A DNA stretch of 64,000 nt, taken from NCBI RefSeq assembly GCF_001956045.1, contig NZ_MRTH01000009.1, positions 186,001-250,000 of the forward strand. Reading direction: 5' to 3'. How positions within the stretch are numbered: the stretch's first letter is position 1; the number at the start of each line of letters is the position of its first letter. The notes beneath the pieces were generated by a model. The model was not told the DNA's origin, did not search any database, and was given only the letters and a program-made list of their open reading frames with translations. This document shows positions 53,352-61,381 of the stretch, in pieces. The position numbers and the translations under genes are program-made. The DNA is from Paenibacillus sp. FSL H7-0331. GTDB taxonomy: Bacteria > Bacillota > Bacilli > Paenibacillales > NBRC-103111.

Positions 53352-54251
53352 ATGACTAAGCTGTGGGAAAAGGACAATGTTGTCGGATACGTGTTTGCAG
53401 CTCCGTTTATACTCGGATTTCTCATTTTCACTTTATTTCCGATTGTATCTTCCTTGTATTATTCATTTACCGAATACAATTTAATGGAATCACCAACTTG
53501 GATCGGGCTCGGAAATTACGAGAAAATGTGGGATGACGATAAAATATGGAAGTCCCTGGAGGTCACCTTTACTTATGTATTTGCAAGTGTTCCGCTGCGA
53601 CTGGGTTTTGCATTATTCGTAGCTATACTGCTTAATAAAGCAATCAGTGGTATTGGTGCTTACCGTTCTGCTTACTATCTTCCTTCCTTGATCGGTGGTA
53701 GTGTCGCGGTTTCGATTATGTGGATTCAGATTTTTGGCGATAAAGGGCTCTTGAATTCAATGCTTGGTGTCATTGGCATTCAATCAGATACCTCTTGGAT
53801 CGGAAGCCCGGGAACTGCTTTGTGGACATTGATAGCGCTTTCAGTTTGGCAATTCGGTTCCTCGATGCTAATCTTTCTGGCAGGTCTAAAAAATATCCCG
53901 ATTTCCTACTATGAAGCAGCGGGTGTGGACGGAGCGAATGCGGTTCACCGCTTTTTCAAAATCACATTGCCTTTGCTTAGCCCAATTGTATTGTTCAACC
54001 TGATCATGCAAACCATTGGCGCCTTTATGACCTTTACCCCGGCTTACATTATTTCAAGAGGTGAGGGCGGTCCGCTCGATAATACACTTTTATATTCCCT
54101 GTATTTGTACCGAAGAGCTTTTGTATTTTTTGAAATGGGATATGCCTCCGCAATGGCATGGGTGATGCTCATTCTGATCGGCTTACTCGCTCTCGCTATT
54201 TTCAAATCATCTGTATATTGGGTTCACTACGAGTCGAAGGGAGACAAATAA
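53352..54251 (+). CDS. Sugar ABC transporter permease (MalF type), without adjacent binding protein
   Basis: A 299-residue permease, six helices (first [25 protein letters not shown]), EAA loop [28 protein letters not shown] is 9 nt before the ATG; a TTG three codons earlier is less well placed. The frame to the next permease has one base between stop and start. No binding protein is next to it, but its promoter matches those of the two tandem binding-protein genes, so they probably form one transporter. Confidence 0.93.
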   Translation: MTKLWEKDNVVGYVFAAPFILGFLIFTLFPIVSSLYYSFTEYNLMESPTWIGLGNYEKMWDDDKIWKSLEVTFTYVFASVPLRLGFALFVAILLNKAISGIGAYRSAYYLPSLIGGSVAVSIMWIQIFGDKGLLNSMLGVIGIQSDTSWIGSPGTALWTLIALSVWQFGSSMLIFLAGLKNIPISYYEAAGVDGANAVHRFFKITLPLLSPIVLFNLIMQTIGAFMTFTPAYIISRGEGGPLDNTLLYSLYLYRRAFVFFEMGYASAMAWVMLILIGLLALAIFKSSVYWVHYESKGDK

Positions 54252-54252
54252 C

Positions 54253-55095
54253 ATGACATCCAGCACAAGACAAGTAAAAGCAGTCCTTTATCATGTATTC
54301 ATTGGCGGATTGGCTCTTATTATGCTGTATCCCATCATATGGCTCGCAGCCAGCTCCCTTAAACCAAGTAGTGAAGTATTCTCAACAGCCTATAACCTGA
54401 TTCCAAGCAGTATTCAATGGGTCAACTATACATCCGGCTGGAAAGGTTTTGCCGGCAACACGTTCACCACGTTCTTTAAGAATTCGTTCATCATCGTTAT
54501 TTTGTCGACAATCGGTGCTGTTGTCTCCTCAGGCCTTGTCGCTTATGCACTTGCTAGAATTCCGTTTAAAGCCAGATCCTTCTGGTTCGCCTGCGTCATG
54601 TTCACTATGATGCTGCCGCACGATGTTACGGTTATCCCGCAATACGTTATGTTTGCAAAGCTGGAATGGTTAGGTTCCTTTAAACCTGTTATTGTACCGA
54701 GCTTTTTCGGGATGCCTTTCTTCATATTCCTGATCATGCAATTTATCCGTACGATTCCACCAGAAATGGATGAGGCCGCAAAGATGGACGGCTGTAACAA
54801 ATATACGATCTTTTTCCGGATTATTGTGCCATTGATTGTTCCTGCATTGATGACATCTGCGATCTTCTCCTTCTATTGGAAATGGGACGATTTTATCAAT
54901 CCGTTGCTGTACTTGAACAAGCCTACCTTATATCCGGTTTCTCTAGCGCTGAAGCTGTTCCTCGATGGCGATTCGCTTAACAACTGGGGTGGTATGTTCG
55001 CCATGTCGACACTGTCGCTCTTGCCGATACTGATCGTATTCTTTATTTTCCAAAAATTCATTGTTGAGGGTATTAGTACGAGTGGATTGAAGTAA
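54253..55095 (+). CDS. Sugar ABC transporter permease (MalG type), partner of preceding gene
   Basis: A 280-residue permease: EAA loop [24 protein letters not shown]-terminal [18 protein letters not shown]. It starts one base after the preceding stop, so both are made from one message. Together they form the channel; the ATPase must come from a shared MsmX-like protein elsewhere. Confidence 0.93.
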   Translation: MTSSTRQVKAVLYHVFIGGLALIMLYPIIWLAASSLKPSSEVFSTAYNLIPSSIQWVNYTSGWKGFAGNTFTTFFKNSFIIVILSTIGAVVSSGLVAYALARIPFKARSFWFACVMFTMMLPHDVTVIPQYVMFAKLEWLGSFKPVIVPSFFGMPFFIFLIMQFIRTIPPEMDEAAKMDGCNKYTIFFRIIVPLIVPALMTSAIFSFYWKWDDFINPLLYLNKPTLYPVSLALKLFLDGDSLNNWGGMFAMSTLSLLPILIVFFIFQKFIVEGISTSGLK

Positions 55096-55097
55096 GG

Positions 55098-55279
55098 TAA
55101 AGCGGAGGTATGTTTGTGTGCGGGTGGCTGCGCGGCCATAGTGTTCTTACGATCGCTGTTGTTCACGGGTTTTCTCATTAGGTAAAAGATTAATAGGTGA
55201 AAACCCGTGAACAAAGGCGAGCGCTACGCTTCTCCAGAACATTATGACCACTCCGCTTCGTACTTACCTCGCTTTAAAG
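55098..55279. repeat. 180-bp imperfect palindromic element (MITE-like)
   Basis: Outer ends TAAAGCGGAGGTA (55098) and TACCTCGCTTTA (55266) are inverted copies. The inner perfect 14-bp arms GTTCACGGGTTTTC (55161-55174) and GAAAACCCGTGAAC (55199-55212) enclose a 24-nt loop. Between inner and outer arms, pieces such as GTTCT...AGAAC also pair. No coding capacity. It lies just behind the permease pair and may also act as its terminator. Confidence 0.65.
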
Positions 55280-55382
55280 ATTAGGGATAGAGGGCAAGTG
55301 CAAGTGCAAGGACAATATTTAGAGCAAATGCTGAGGGCAAGAGCAAACTGAAGTATTGGATTTAAGCATGAGAGGTATAATA

Positions 55383-55499
55383 ATGCCAACGTTGCAATTT
55401 GATGACAACGAAATTCGTGCAGTGATAGATAAAGTTGTAGAGCGTGATATTGAAAGCTACAGAAATGTGCCGCATAAGCGATTGCAGGGTTGGGGATAA
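55383..55499 (+). CDS. Small hypothetical ORF, 38 residues
   Basis: AGAGGT lies 6 nt before an ATG opening a 38-codon frame: MPTLQFDDNEIRAVIDKVVERD followed by IESYRNVPHKRLQGWG. The first part would form an acidic amphipathic helix. No family recognised. It lies in the gap between the palindromic element and the sigY promoter, after a short run of GGCAAGTGCAAG-like repeats. It may be a genuine small protein or the remnant of a larger gene. Confidence 0.35.
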   Translation: MPTLQFDDNEIRAVIDKVVERDIESYRNVPHKRLQGWG

Positions 55500-55560
55500 G
55501 GATTGGCATTGACTTTCCTGTCATCGCTGCTTGCACGTCAGGGTTGGTGAAATTCTACAT

Positions 55561-55602
55561 GAAGAGGCTGAAGGCTGGAACATGCCGCGGCTTCTTTTTT
55601 TC
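55561..55602 (+). terminator. Terminator before sigY promoter
   Basis: GAAGAGGCTGAAGGC pairs imperfectly with GCCGCGGCTTCTT, followed by a long T-rich tract. Confidence 0.65.
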
Positions 55603-55616
55603 TTTTTGGGGGGCAG

Positions 55617-55646
55617 TGAACTTTAATGCCATCTCAGTCGTATAAT
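55617..55646 (+). promoter_or_regulatory. Candidate ECF (sigma-Y) autoregulatory promoter
   Basis: TGAACT, 16-nt spacer, CGTATAAT. TGAAC...CGT is the pattern of extracytoplasmic-function sigma promoters and resembles the known Bacillus sigma-Y site; the same bases include a TATAAT that could serve sigma-A. Confidence 0.6.
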
Positions 55647-55680
55647 AGGTGTTTCGAACATAGTCGAAGGGAAATGGCTC

Positions 55681-56229
55681 GTGATGACGGACGAACAGCA
55701 ACTGATTTACCAAGCGCAAAAAGGCGATAGTGTTGCGCTGTCGAAGCTATTCCAACAGCATTACAGCTATATATTAAAGTATGTGATCAAGCTCACGATG
55801 AATGTGCAAACGGCCGAGGATTTGACACAGGAAGCACTGATGCGTTCCATGGAAAAGCTGCATCTTTACAATGGAAAGTCGAAATTCTCCTCCTGGTTGA
55901 TCACGATTGCTACACGACTTTATATGGATGAGCTCAGAAAGAAGAAACGTGAACGGAATTGGCAGGAACAGGAGCAGCTTCAGTCTGTCCGCAATCTACA
56001 GTGGCAGCTAACGCAAAGCGGGGGTGAATGGTCTGATGTTTTGAATGCCCTGCATAGGCTGTCGAGCGATATTCGGGTACCGATTATTTTGAAGCATTAC
56101 TATGGATACAGCCAGGAAGAGATCGCCGATATGCTGGATGTGCCTGTCGGAACGGTCAAATCCCGGATCCACAACGGATTAAGGAATCTGCGAAAGGAGC
56201 TTAATGAGCATGAAGAAGTCCGAGACTGA
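55681..56229 (+). CDS. sigY: ECF RNA polymerase sigma factor, SigY-like
   Basis: A 182-residue sigma factor. Region 2: LSKLFQQHYSYILKYVIKLTMNVQTAEDLTQEALMRSMEKLHLYNGKSKFSSWLITIATRLYMDELRKKKRE. Region 4: ILKHYYGYSQEEIADMLDVPVGTVKSRIHNGLRNLRKEL. The Bacillus SigY features (SKFSSWL, RLYMDE, SGGEWSDVL) are present. GTG (AAGGGA at 9 nt) or the ATG directly after it is the start. It overlaps a YxlC-type gene by 26 nt, as in the sigY-yxlC operon of Bacillus, and has its own ECF-type promoter. Confidence 0.83.
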   Translation: MMTDEQQLIYQAQKGDSVALSKLFQQHYSYILKYVIKLTMNVQTAEDLTQEALMRSMEKLHLYNGKSKFSSWLITIATRLYMDELRKKKRERNWQEQEQLQSVRNLQWQLTQSGGEWSDVLNALHRLSSDIRVPIILKHYYGYSQEEIADMLDVPVGTVKSRIHNGLRNLRKELNEHEEVRD

Positions 56230-56578
56230 CAATCACCACCAGAGGTCCAATACGGACATTGATAAGCTGCTTGATGTAGAGGATGAAGCGATTACTGCTG
56301 CGCTTCGTGAAGGTTGGGACGGTTTGGATCAGCACATCCATGTATTCACACCAGAGCTTGACTGGTTTCAGCAGCAGATCCAACAGCGACAAGCGGTGAA
56401 CCGCAAGAGATTGGTTCTCGAGCTCGGTTTGTTTGTGATAATTGCTGTTATATTATTGTCTTTATTTATATCACTGACCCTCTGGGCACCCGCTATATTT
56501 CTCATCATCCAGCTGATAGCGGTTCTAATTGTTCCGTTTGTACTGGTAACGCTGCTCAGAAAGCGGGTGGAAGCATGA
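56204..56578 (+). CDS. yxlC: YxlC-family (DUF5345) protein, sigma-Y regulator
   Basis: A 124-residue protein with a cytoplasmic N-terminal part (DIDKLLDVEDEAITAALREGWDGLDQHIHVFTPELDWFQQQIQQRQ) and two C-terminal helices (LVLELGLFVIIAVILLSLFISL and IFLIIQLIAVLIVPFVLVTLL). This is the YxlC layout: soluble sigma-binding part plus membrane hairpin. In Bacillus the gene is needed to hold sigma-Y inactive. It overlaps sigY at its start and the next gene by ATGA. Confidence 0.75.
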   Translation: MSMKKSETDNHHQRSNTDIDKLLDVEDEAITAALREGWDGLDQHIHVFTPELDWFQQQIQQRQAVNRKRLVLELGLFVIIAVILLSLFISLTLWAPAIFLIIQLIAVLIVPFVLVTLLRKRVEA

Positions 56579-56781
56579 AGCTGGAGCCTTCGGAGGTGCC
56601 GATTTGGGCATGGATCTTGCTTGGTGCCATCCTGTTGTCGCAAAGTATTTGGCTGTTCTACGATGCGCGTAAGCGTGGATTGTACCCGTGGTTCTGGGGC
56701 GTATGGGGTTTGTTTCAATTTCCTTTACCAACATTGATTTATTTGTTGTTTGCACGTAAAATTTTTAAGAGGAGGACATGA
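56575..56781 (+). CDS. Small membrane protein, probable sigma-Y anti-sigma component (YxlD-like)
   Basis: A 68-residue protein with two membrane helices: VPIWAWILLGAILLSQSIWLF and GVWGLFQFPLPTLIYLLFA, joined by YDARKRGLYPWFW. The size, ATGA overlap with yxlC and position match the small YxlD/YxlE proteins of the Bacillus sigY operon, which act negatively on sigma-Y. The basic end KIFKRRT faces the cytoplasm by the positive-inside rule. Assignment rests mostly on gene order. Confidence 0.68.
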   Translation: MKLEPSEVPIWAWILLGAILLSQSIWLFYDARKRGLYPWFWGVWGLFQFPLPTLIYLLFARKIFKRRT

Positions 56782-56783
56782 AT

Positions 56784-57158
56784 ATGTCAAGATCTGTCGA
56801 ATTTACGAAGGATATGCTGATTTTGCATTTAACCGGATTAACGAGTGTGGGGGCTCTAAGACGCAGAGTTGAAATACCGTACACCGAGATCATTCAGGCA
56901 TCGGTCAGCGATTTTAAGTTATCCATGTTTCAATTTCGTGTAGGTACTTCGATCGCTGATGTGAGGGAAGGTCGGTTTTTGATTGATGGCCATTGGTGCT
57001 TTATATCCTATGAAAATCATAATGATGTGGTTGTGCTTGAATTGAGGGATCATGAGTTTAAACAGGTCGTTTTTCAAATTGAAAATCCGGTCGAAACCGA
57101 ACGGCTTATTGCAGAGCACAGGCTTGAGTATATAAAAAACCGGGGCATGCAGCAGTAA
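56784..57158 (+). CDS. Protein of unknown function in sigY operon (PH-like beta protein)
   Basis: A 124-residue soluble protein made mostly of beta strands with a C-terminal helix: MLILHLTGLTSVGALRRRVEIPYTEI, FRVGTSIADVREGRFLIDGHWCFISYENHNDVVVLELRD, then NPVETERLIAEHRLEYI. The strand order and final helix resemble a bacterial pleckstrin-homology fold. GGAGG 8 nt before this ATG decides it over the ATG in the preceding stop. In Bacillus this slot is followed by the yxlFG ABC transporter, which is absent here. It may be a local replacement partner for sigma-Y control. Confidence 0.65.
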   Translation: MSRSVEFTKDMLILHLTGLTSVGALRRRVEIPYTEIIQASVSDFKLSMFQFRVGTSIADVREGRFLIDGHWCFISYENHNDVVVLELRDHEFKQVVFQIENPVETERLIAEHRLEYIKNRGMQQ

Positions 57159-57185
57159 ATTTAGATGATGGCGAGGAAACGTACT

Positions 57186-58292
57186 GTGGGATCAGTATTT
57201 AAGTTTGATTTTGGTTTGGGGCCAGCGGAGAACAGCTATGTGAAAATTGGGGCAGAATCCTCCTATGATGTATCATTGGGGTATGGCTTTACAGATGTGA
57301 ATCAAGTGTATGCCATTGACAGAGAAGAAGCCGGTAGGCTGCGCAGAGATTTTTGTATTCCTTTAAATACGGCTTTTATCGTCGATGTCCCTGACGGCAA
57401 TTATCATGTCACCTTGATGGTCGGCGATACCTTAACGGCTACGGAGACAACCGTCAAATCGGGTGAGGGCCGTCTGCTGCTTCATCGTCTGCAAACCGCA
57501 GCAGGTCAATTCATCAAGCGCAGCTTCGCTGTACATGTAAGTGGGGGACAGCTCATTCTGGCATTCTCAGGCATTGCGCCGCGGGTAAATGCATTGGAGA
57601 TTGCAGCGTCCTCCCAGATTGTGACCGTATTTCTGGCTGGTGACTCTACTGTCACGGATCAGGAGGCCGAGGGTTATCCCTATGCGGGCTGGGGACAGAT
57701 GCTACCGCACTGCCTGAATGCTTCAGCCGCGGTAGCCAATCATGCCAAATCGGGTCGCAGCTCTAAAAGCTTTATTGATGAAGGACGATTGGAAGCCATT
57801 CTGCAGCTTATTCGTCCGAACGACTATCTGTTTATCCAATTTGGGCATAACGATCAAAAGCCGGATCTGGAACGGCGTACCGAGCCTGCTACCACCTATA
57901 AGCACTTCTTAAAATTATATATCGACGGCGCACGTGAACGGGGCGCGTTACCCGTATTGGTCACAGCGGTTCATCGTCGAATATTTGACGAAAATGGCTT
58001 GATTATTAACACGCATGGAGAGTATTTGCAAGCGGTTAAAGAGCTGGGTGAGGCCGAGGAGGTTCCGGTTATTGATCTTGCCGACAAAACGCGAAAGCTC
58101 TATGAGGCTTATGGCGCGGAGCGATCCAAAAGGCTATTCCTTTGGTCGGTGCCCGGCGAATTTCCGAACCACCCATCGGGTTCGGTTGATAATACGCATT
58201 TTCAGGAGCGGGGTGCGATTGAAGTTGCCAAGCTCGCAGCTGAAGGGATCAGGCAAGCCCAGCTTAATCCGCTGATGCTGTTTTTAAACTAA
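57186..58292 (+). CDS. SGNH/GDSL hydrolase, rhamnogalacturonan acetylesterase-like
   Basis: A protein of 368 residues from this GTG (GAGGA at 9 nt); an upstream ATG (57165) has no site. N-terminal beta domain (KFDFGLGPAENSYVKIG...), then an SGNH hydrolase: block I VFLAGDSTVTD (Ser), block II HAKSGRSSKSF (Gly), block III IQFGHNDQKP (Asn), block V SVDNTHFQERGA (Asp and His). This set is that of rhamnogalacturonan acetylesterases (RhgT/YesT). No signal peptide, so it deacetylates imported fragments. It precedes a Gfo/Idh/MocA gene by 38 bp and links to the rhamnosidase upstream in the island. Confidence 0.85.
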   Translation: MGSVFKFDFGLGPAENSYVKIGAESSYDVSLGYGFTDVNQVYAIDREEAGRLRRDFCIPLNTAFIVDVPDGNYHVTLMVGDTLTATETTVKSGEGRLLLHRLQTAAGQFIKRSFAVHVSGGQLILAFSGIAPRVNALEIAASSQIVTVFLAGDSTVTDQEAEGYPYAGWGQMLPHCLNASAAVANHAKSGRSSKSFIDEGRLEAILQLIRPNDYLFIQFGHNDQKPDLERRTEPATTYKHFLKLYIDGARERGALPVLVTAVHRRIFDENGLIINTHGEYLQAVKELGEAEEVPVIDLADKTRKLYEAYGAERSKRLFLWSVPGEFPNHPSGSVDNTHFQERGAIEVAKLAAEGIRQAQLNPLMLFLN

Positions 58293-58330
58293 AACACCGC
58301 ATTACAATTGTAAAGGGAGGGTTACGAACA

Positions 58331-59416
58331 ATGGGGAAAAAGGCTAGATTCAGTATCATCGGCGGTGGTTTCCGCACACAAGCATTCCTGCGCATTGCCA
58401 AAGAATTGCCTGAACGCTTTGAGGTGTCCGGTCTGGTCGTTCGAGACCCGGACAAGGGACAATTCATTGAGCAGGAGTGGAACGTACGTACATATCGTAC
58501 TCTGGAAGAGCTGCTGGAGAAGGAGCAGCAGGACTTTGTTGTCGTATCGGTAGCGCGTACGGTATGTCCTGACTTCCTGTTTGAGCTGGCAGAACGCGGT
58601 ATACCGGCTTTGACAGAAACGCCACCTGCCCAGGATGTGGAAGGACTGCTCAGACTGCATGAGCTTACGCTGAGCGGAGCCCGTATCCAGGTCGCCGAGC
58701 AGTATCATGATCAGCCACTCCATGCGGCAAGGCAAGCTTTTGTGGAATCGGGGCGACTGGGTACAATTACGGAATCTTATGTATCAACCGCCCATGATTA
58801 TCATGGGATGAATCTGATGCGTAAGCTGCTGGGAGCCGGCTATGGGAAGGTCAAGATTCGTGCGATGCGGCATGAGACACCGCTAATGGGCGGACCGACA
58901 CGAAGTGGCCCTCCTACTGAAGAAACGCTCATTCAGTCTAAACGGGATATGGCATGGCTTGAATTTGAGGATGGCAAGCTTGGCGTTTATGACTTTTGCA
59001 ATGATCAATACAGGTCGTGGGTTCGTTCCAATTTGGTCAGTGTAAGAGGTGAGCGGGGAGAAATTGTGGATCAGCGCATTAGCGTGCTGGCTGATTATGC
59101 GACACCGCAGTATTTGGATTTTAAACGGATTAATAAAGGAGAAAACGGCAACCTGGAAGGCTATTTCCTGCAAGGGATCATGGCCGGTGATCAGTGGATG
59201 TATCACAATCCTTTTGTTGGATCGCGTCTGAATGATGATGAAATTGCAATCGCAACATGTTTGGCCAGAATGGCTGAATATGCGGCGGGTGGTCCAAATA
59301 GTTACGGACTGCGGGAAGCGTCGCAGGATCAATACCTCGGTTTGATGATTCAGCAGGCGATTGCTTCAGGCGGAGTGGTCGCTACGGACGTGCAGCCGTG
59401 GGCAATAATCGACTAA
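58331..59416 (+). CDS. Gfo/Idh/MocA-family oxidoreductase
   Basis: A 361-residue NAD(P)-dependent sugar dehydrogenase family member. Rossmann motif IIGGGFRTQAFLRI, followed by DFVVVSVARTVCPDF and TETPPAQDVEGLLRL. The C-terminal substrate domain has QVAEQYHDQPLHAARQAF where the catalytic Lys of EKP is usual; here TETPPA replaces EKP, so classical dehydrogenase chemistry is uncertain. AAAGGGAGG precedes the ATG. It is co-transcribed with the acetylesterase and ends at a bidirectional terminator. Substrate probably a sugar or uronate from the same pathway. Confidence 0.85.
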   Translation: MGKKARFSIIGGGFRTQAFLRIAKELPERFEVSGLVVRDPDKGQFIEQEWNVRTYRTLEELLEKEQQDFVVVSVARTVCPDFLFELAERGIPALTETPPAQDVEGLLRLHELTLSGARIQVAEQYHDQPLHAARQAFVESGRLGTITESYVSTAHDYHGMNLMRKLLGAGYGKVKIRAMRHETPLMGGPTRSGPPTEETLIQSKRDMAWLEFEDGKLGVYDFCNDQYRSWVRSNLVSVRGERGEIVDQRISVLADYATPQYLDFKRINKGENGNLEGYFLQGIMAGDQWMYHNPFVGSRLNDDEIAIATCLARMAEYAAGGPNSYGLREASQDQYLGLMIQQAIASGGVVATDVQPWAIID

Positions 59417-59423
59417 CCATAAT

Positions 59424-59474
59424 AAAACCTCTCTCATCCCCTGATCGTAAGATCGGACGGATGGAGAGGTTTTT
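59424..59474. terminator. Bidirectional terminator between convergent genes
   Basis: AAAACCTCTC-ATCC pairs with GGATGGAGAGGTTTT; A run on one side and T run on the other serve both the oxidoreductase and the siderophore-binding gene. Confidence 0.9.
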
Positions 59475-59501
59475 CATTTCTTATTAACAATATGACGCTG
59501 C

Positions 59502-60503
59502 TTACTTTACTTCAAAGTAGGTAACGATTTCATCCAGAAGCAGGTTAGCCGCTTGAATGCCGCCAGCCGAGTTCCAGATCACATCATTAACTTTTACGAC
59601 TTTGTTGGCTTTGGACACGTTCAAGTTTTTGAATAAAGGGTCCTTTAACCAATTATCGGCCACATTGGCTGCATCTGTCTTACCGGTATTTTCAGTTACA
59701 AAATAGAACAGGACATCACCATCCATACTAGGGATCGATTCCTTGGTCATTTTTTCAAATGAGGCGTCCTTATCCTGGGAGGCAGGGCGGGCAAATCCAA
59801 GCTGAGACAAAAGTAGACCCGCAAAGGTTTGCTTTTGATACATACGGACCTCCGCAGCGGAAAAGCGTACAAGCGATATTTGGGTAGCTGCCTTAGCTCC
59901 AAGCTTGGCTTTTACTTCCACAACACGTTTTTCGAACGCTGCTATAGCTTTCTCACCTTCGGCTTTCTTGTTCACCGTTTCTGTATACAGCTTAAAATTC
60001 GTTTTCCAGTCCCCTGATAAATCAGCTGAGAATACGGTAGGAGCGATGTTCTTCAATTGATCATAAATTTTGGCTTGTCTGACTTTATTGCCAATAATTA
60101 AATCGGGCTTAAGACTGGCGATCAGTTCAATATTCGGTTGTAATTCATCACCTAGAACAGTGACATCCTTCATATCGGCTTTAATATGATCATACCAGGG
60201 TTCTCCGTACCAGGACTTGACGGCGCCAACCGGTTTAATGCCGACTGCAAGCAGCGCTTCTGTTCCTTCATTCGTCAGAATAACAACGCGCTTCGGCGTA
60301 CCTGTTAAGGTTTCTTCTCCCATAGCATGTTTAATTACCCGTGGGGCTTCAGCCTGTGCTGAAGCGGCTGCTGATGAAGCTGGTGTGGCTGCGACTGGGG
60401 TCGTTTGTTGGGGATTGCTTCCGCAGCCTGCTGCTATGAACAATAGAATAACCGATACTATAAGCAGCAACGGACTACGGGTAGATCTCAGTAATGATAG
60501 CAT
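59502..60503 (-). CDS. Iron-siderophore ABC substrate-binding lipoprotein
   Basis: A 333-residue class III binding lipoprotein: signal peptide with lipobox AAGC, then RVVILTNEGTEALLAVGIKPVGAV, IELIASLKPDLIIGNKVRQAKIYDQLKNIAPTVF and a C-terminal lobe (VIWNSAGGIQAANLLLDEI). It belongs to the FeuA/YfiY/FecB group. The start is fixed by AGAGGAG 7 nt upstream; a longer frame would translate the Fur box. No permease or ATPase gene is next to it, so it uses a transporter encoded elsewhere. A Fur box lies 49 bp upstream. Confidence 0.92.
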   Translation of the reverse strand: MLSLLRSTRSPLLLIVSVILLFIAAGCGSNPQQTTPVAATPASSAAASAQAEAPRVIKHAMGEETLTGTPKRVVILTNEGTEALLAVGIKPVGAVKSWYGEPWYDHIKADMKDVTVLGDELQPNIELIASLKPDLIIGNKVRQAKIYDQLKNIAPTVFSADLSGDWKTNFKLYTETVNKKAEGEKAIAAFEKRVVEVKAKLGAKAATQISLVRFSAAEVRMYQKQTFAGLLLSQLGFARPASQDKDASFEKMTKESIPSMDGDVLFYFVTENTGKTDAANVADNWLKDPLFKNLNVSKANKVVKVNDVIWNSAGGIQAANLLLDEIVTYFEVK

Positions 60504-60551
60504 GAATGTCTCTCCTCTGAAAAAGTAAATGGCCTTAACAAACAGAAAAAT

Positions 60552-60570
60552 GATAATGGTTATCATTATC
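60552..60570 (-). promoter_or_regulatory. Fur box
   Basis: On the minus strand GATAATGATAACCATTATC, one mismatch to the 19-bp Fur consensus GATAATGATAATCATTATC. It lies before the siderophore-binding gene and predicts iron repression. Confidence 0.92.
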
Positions 60571-60682
60571 ATTAAAATAATAAGGGATATGAAGGGCCAC
60601 GTCAATTGCTAAATCAGATTCTGGAGCGCTGGTTCAGGAATCAAGTTTAATCCGAGACTTATGTGATATGAATATGAACTCA

Positions 60683-61381
60683 TTAAAGATCATTTTCGTG
60701 AAGATAGGCGACGGCCTCAGACCGGCTGGAAACCTTCAGTTTTTTGTAAATCGTACTCAAATAATTTTTTACGGTACCAGTTGTCAGAAACAATTCTGAA
60801 GCGATAGCTTGGTTGGACTTTCCTTGTTTTAGATTCCTTAAAATGTTGCGTTCCTGGATCGACAAGCCATTCAACTTTTCATCGTGTTGTTGATCGGGGT
60901 AAGCTGGTGCCATATTGTCCTGTGACGATCGGTTTTTATGCTGCTCGGAAGAATGGAGCATCCGGGCAAGTCGCAGCTGAATGCTGTAAGGGTAATTGAT
61001 TCTCCCACCCATACAGTCCTGAATCGCAGAAAGCATCTTCTCAGTCTCAATGCCTTTGACCAAAAAGCCGCTTGCTCCATGACGAATCGCTTCCCATATG
61101 TAGTCTTCATCCTCAAAGGTTGATAATATCAGCACCTTAATCTCAGGAAATTGCAATTTGATTTGTCTGGTTGCCTCCAATCCATCCAGCTTCGGCATAT
61201 GGATGTCCATCAATACTAGTTGAGGACGATGCAGTTGTACCTGTGCTAGTGTGGCTATTCCGTCACCTGTCTTGGCTACTACGGCATAGTTGTCCTCCAT
61301 GCTTAGAATGGCCGCCAAACCATCACGGATTAAAGGTTGATCGTCTGCTATAAGGATGGTTGTTTTAGACAAGTTGCTCAC
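60683..61381 (-). CDS. NarL/LuxR-type response regulator
   Basis: A 232-residue regulator: receiver domain (TILIADDQPLIRDGL, phospho-acceptor in LVLMDIHMPKLDG, LVKGI) and a LuxR helix-turn-helix (GLSIQERNILRNLKQGKSNQAIASELFLTTGTVKNYLSTIYKKLKVSSRSEAVAYLHE). The GTG start overlaps the kinase gene by 17 nt; a TTG three codons later has a better-spaced GGAG and may be used. It pairs with the DesK-type kinase. It is followed by the Fur-box region, so it is not in one unit with the siderophore gene. Confidence 0.93.
   Translation of the reverse strand: MSNLSKTTILIADDQPLIRDGLAAILSMEDNYAVVAKTGDGIATLAQVQLHRPQLVLMDIHMPKLDGLEATRQIKLQFPEIKVLILSTFEDEDYIWEAIRHGASGFLVKGIETEKMLSAIQDCMGGRINYPYSIQLRLARMLHSSEQHKNRSSQDNMAPAYPDQQHDEKLNGLSIQERNILRNLKQGKSNQAIASELFLTTGTVKNYLSTIYKKLKVSSRSEAVAYLHENDL

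Noticed and set aside
42491..55095. Transposon or prophage origin of the inserted transporter block
   Set aside because: No transposase, integrase, terminal repeats or target duplications were found at its edges.
60504..60605. 34-residue N-terminal extension of the siderophore-binding protein
   Set aside because: It would translate the Fur box, has no ribosome site, and would place a second hydrophobic segment before the true lipoprotein signal peptide.
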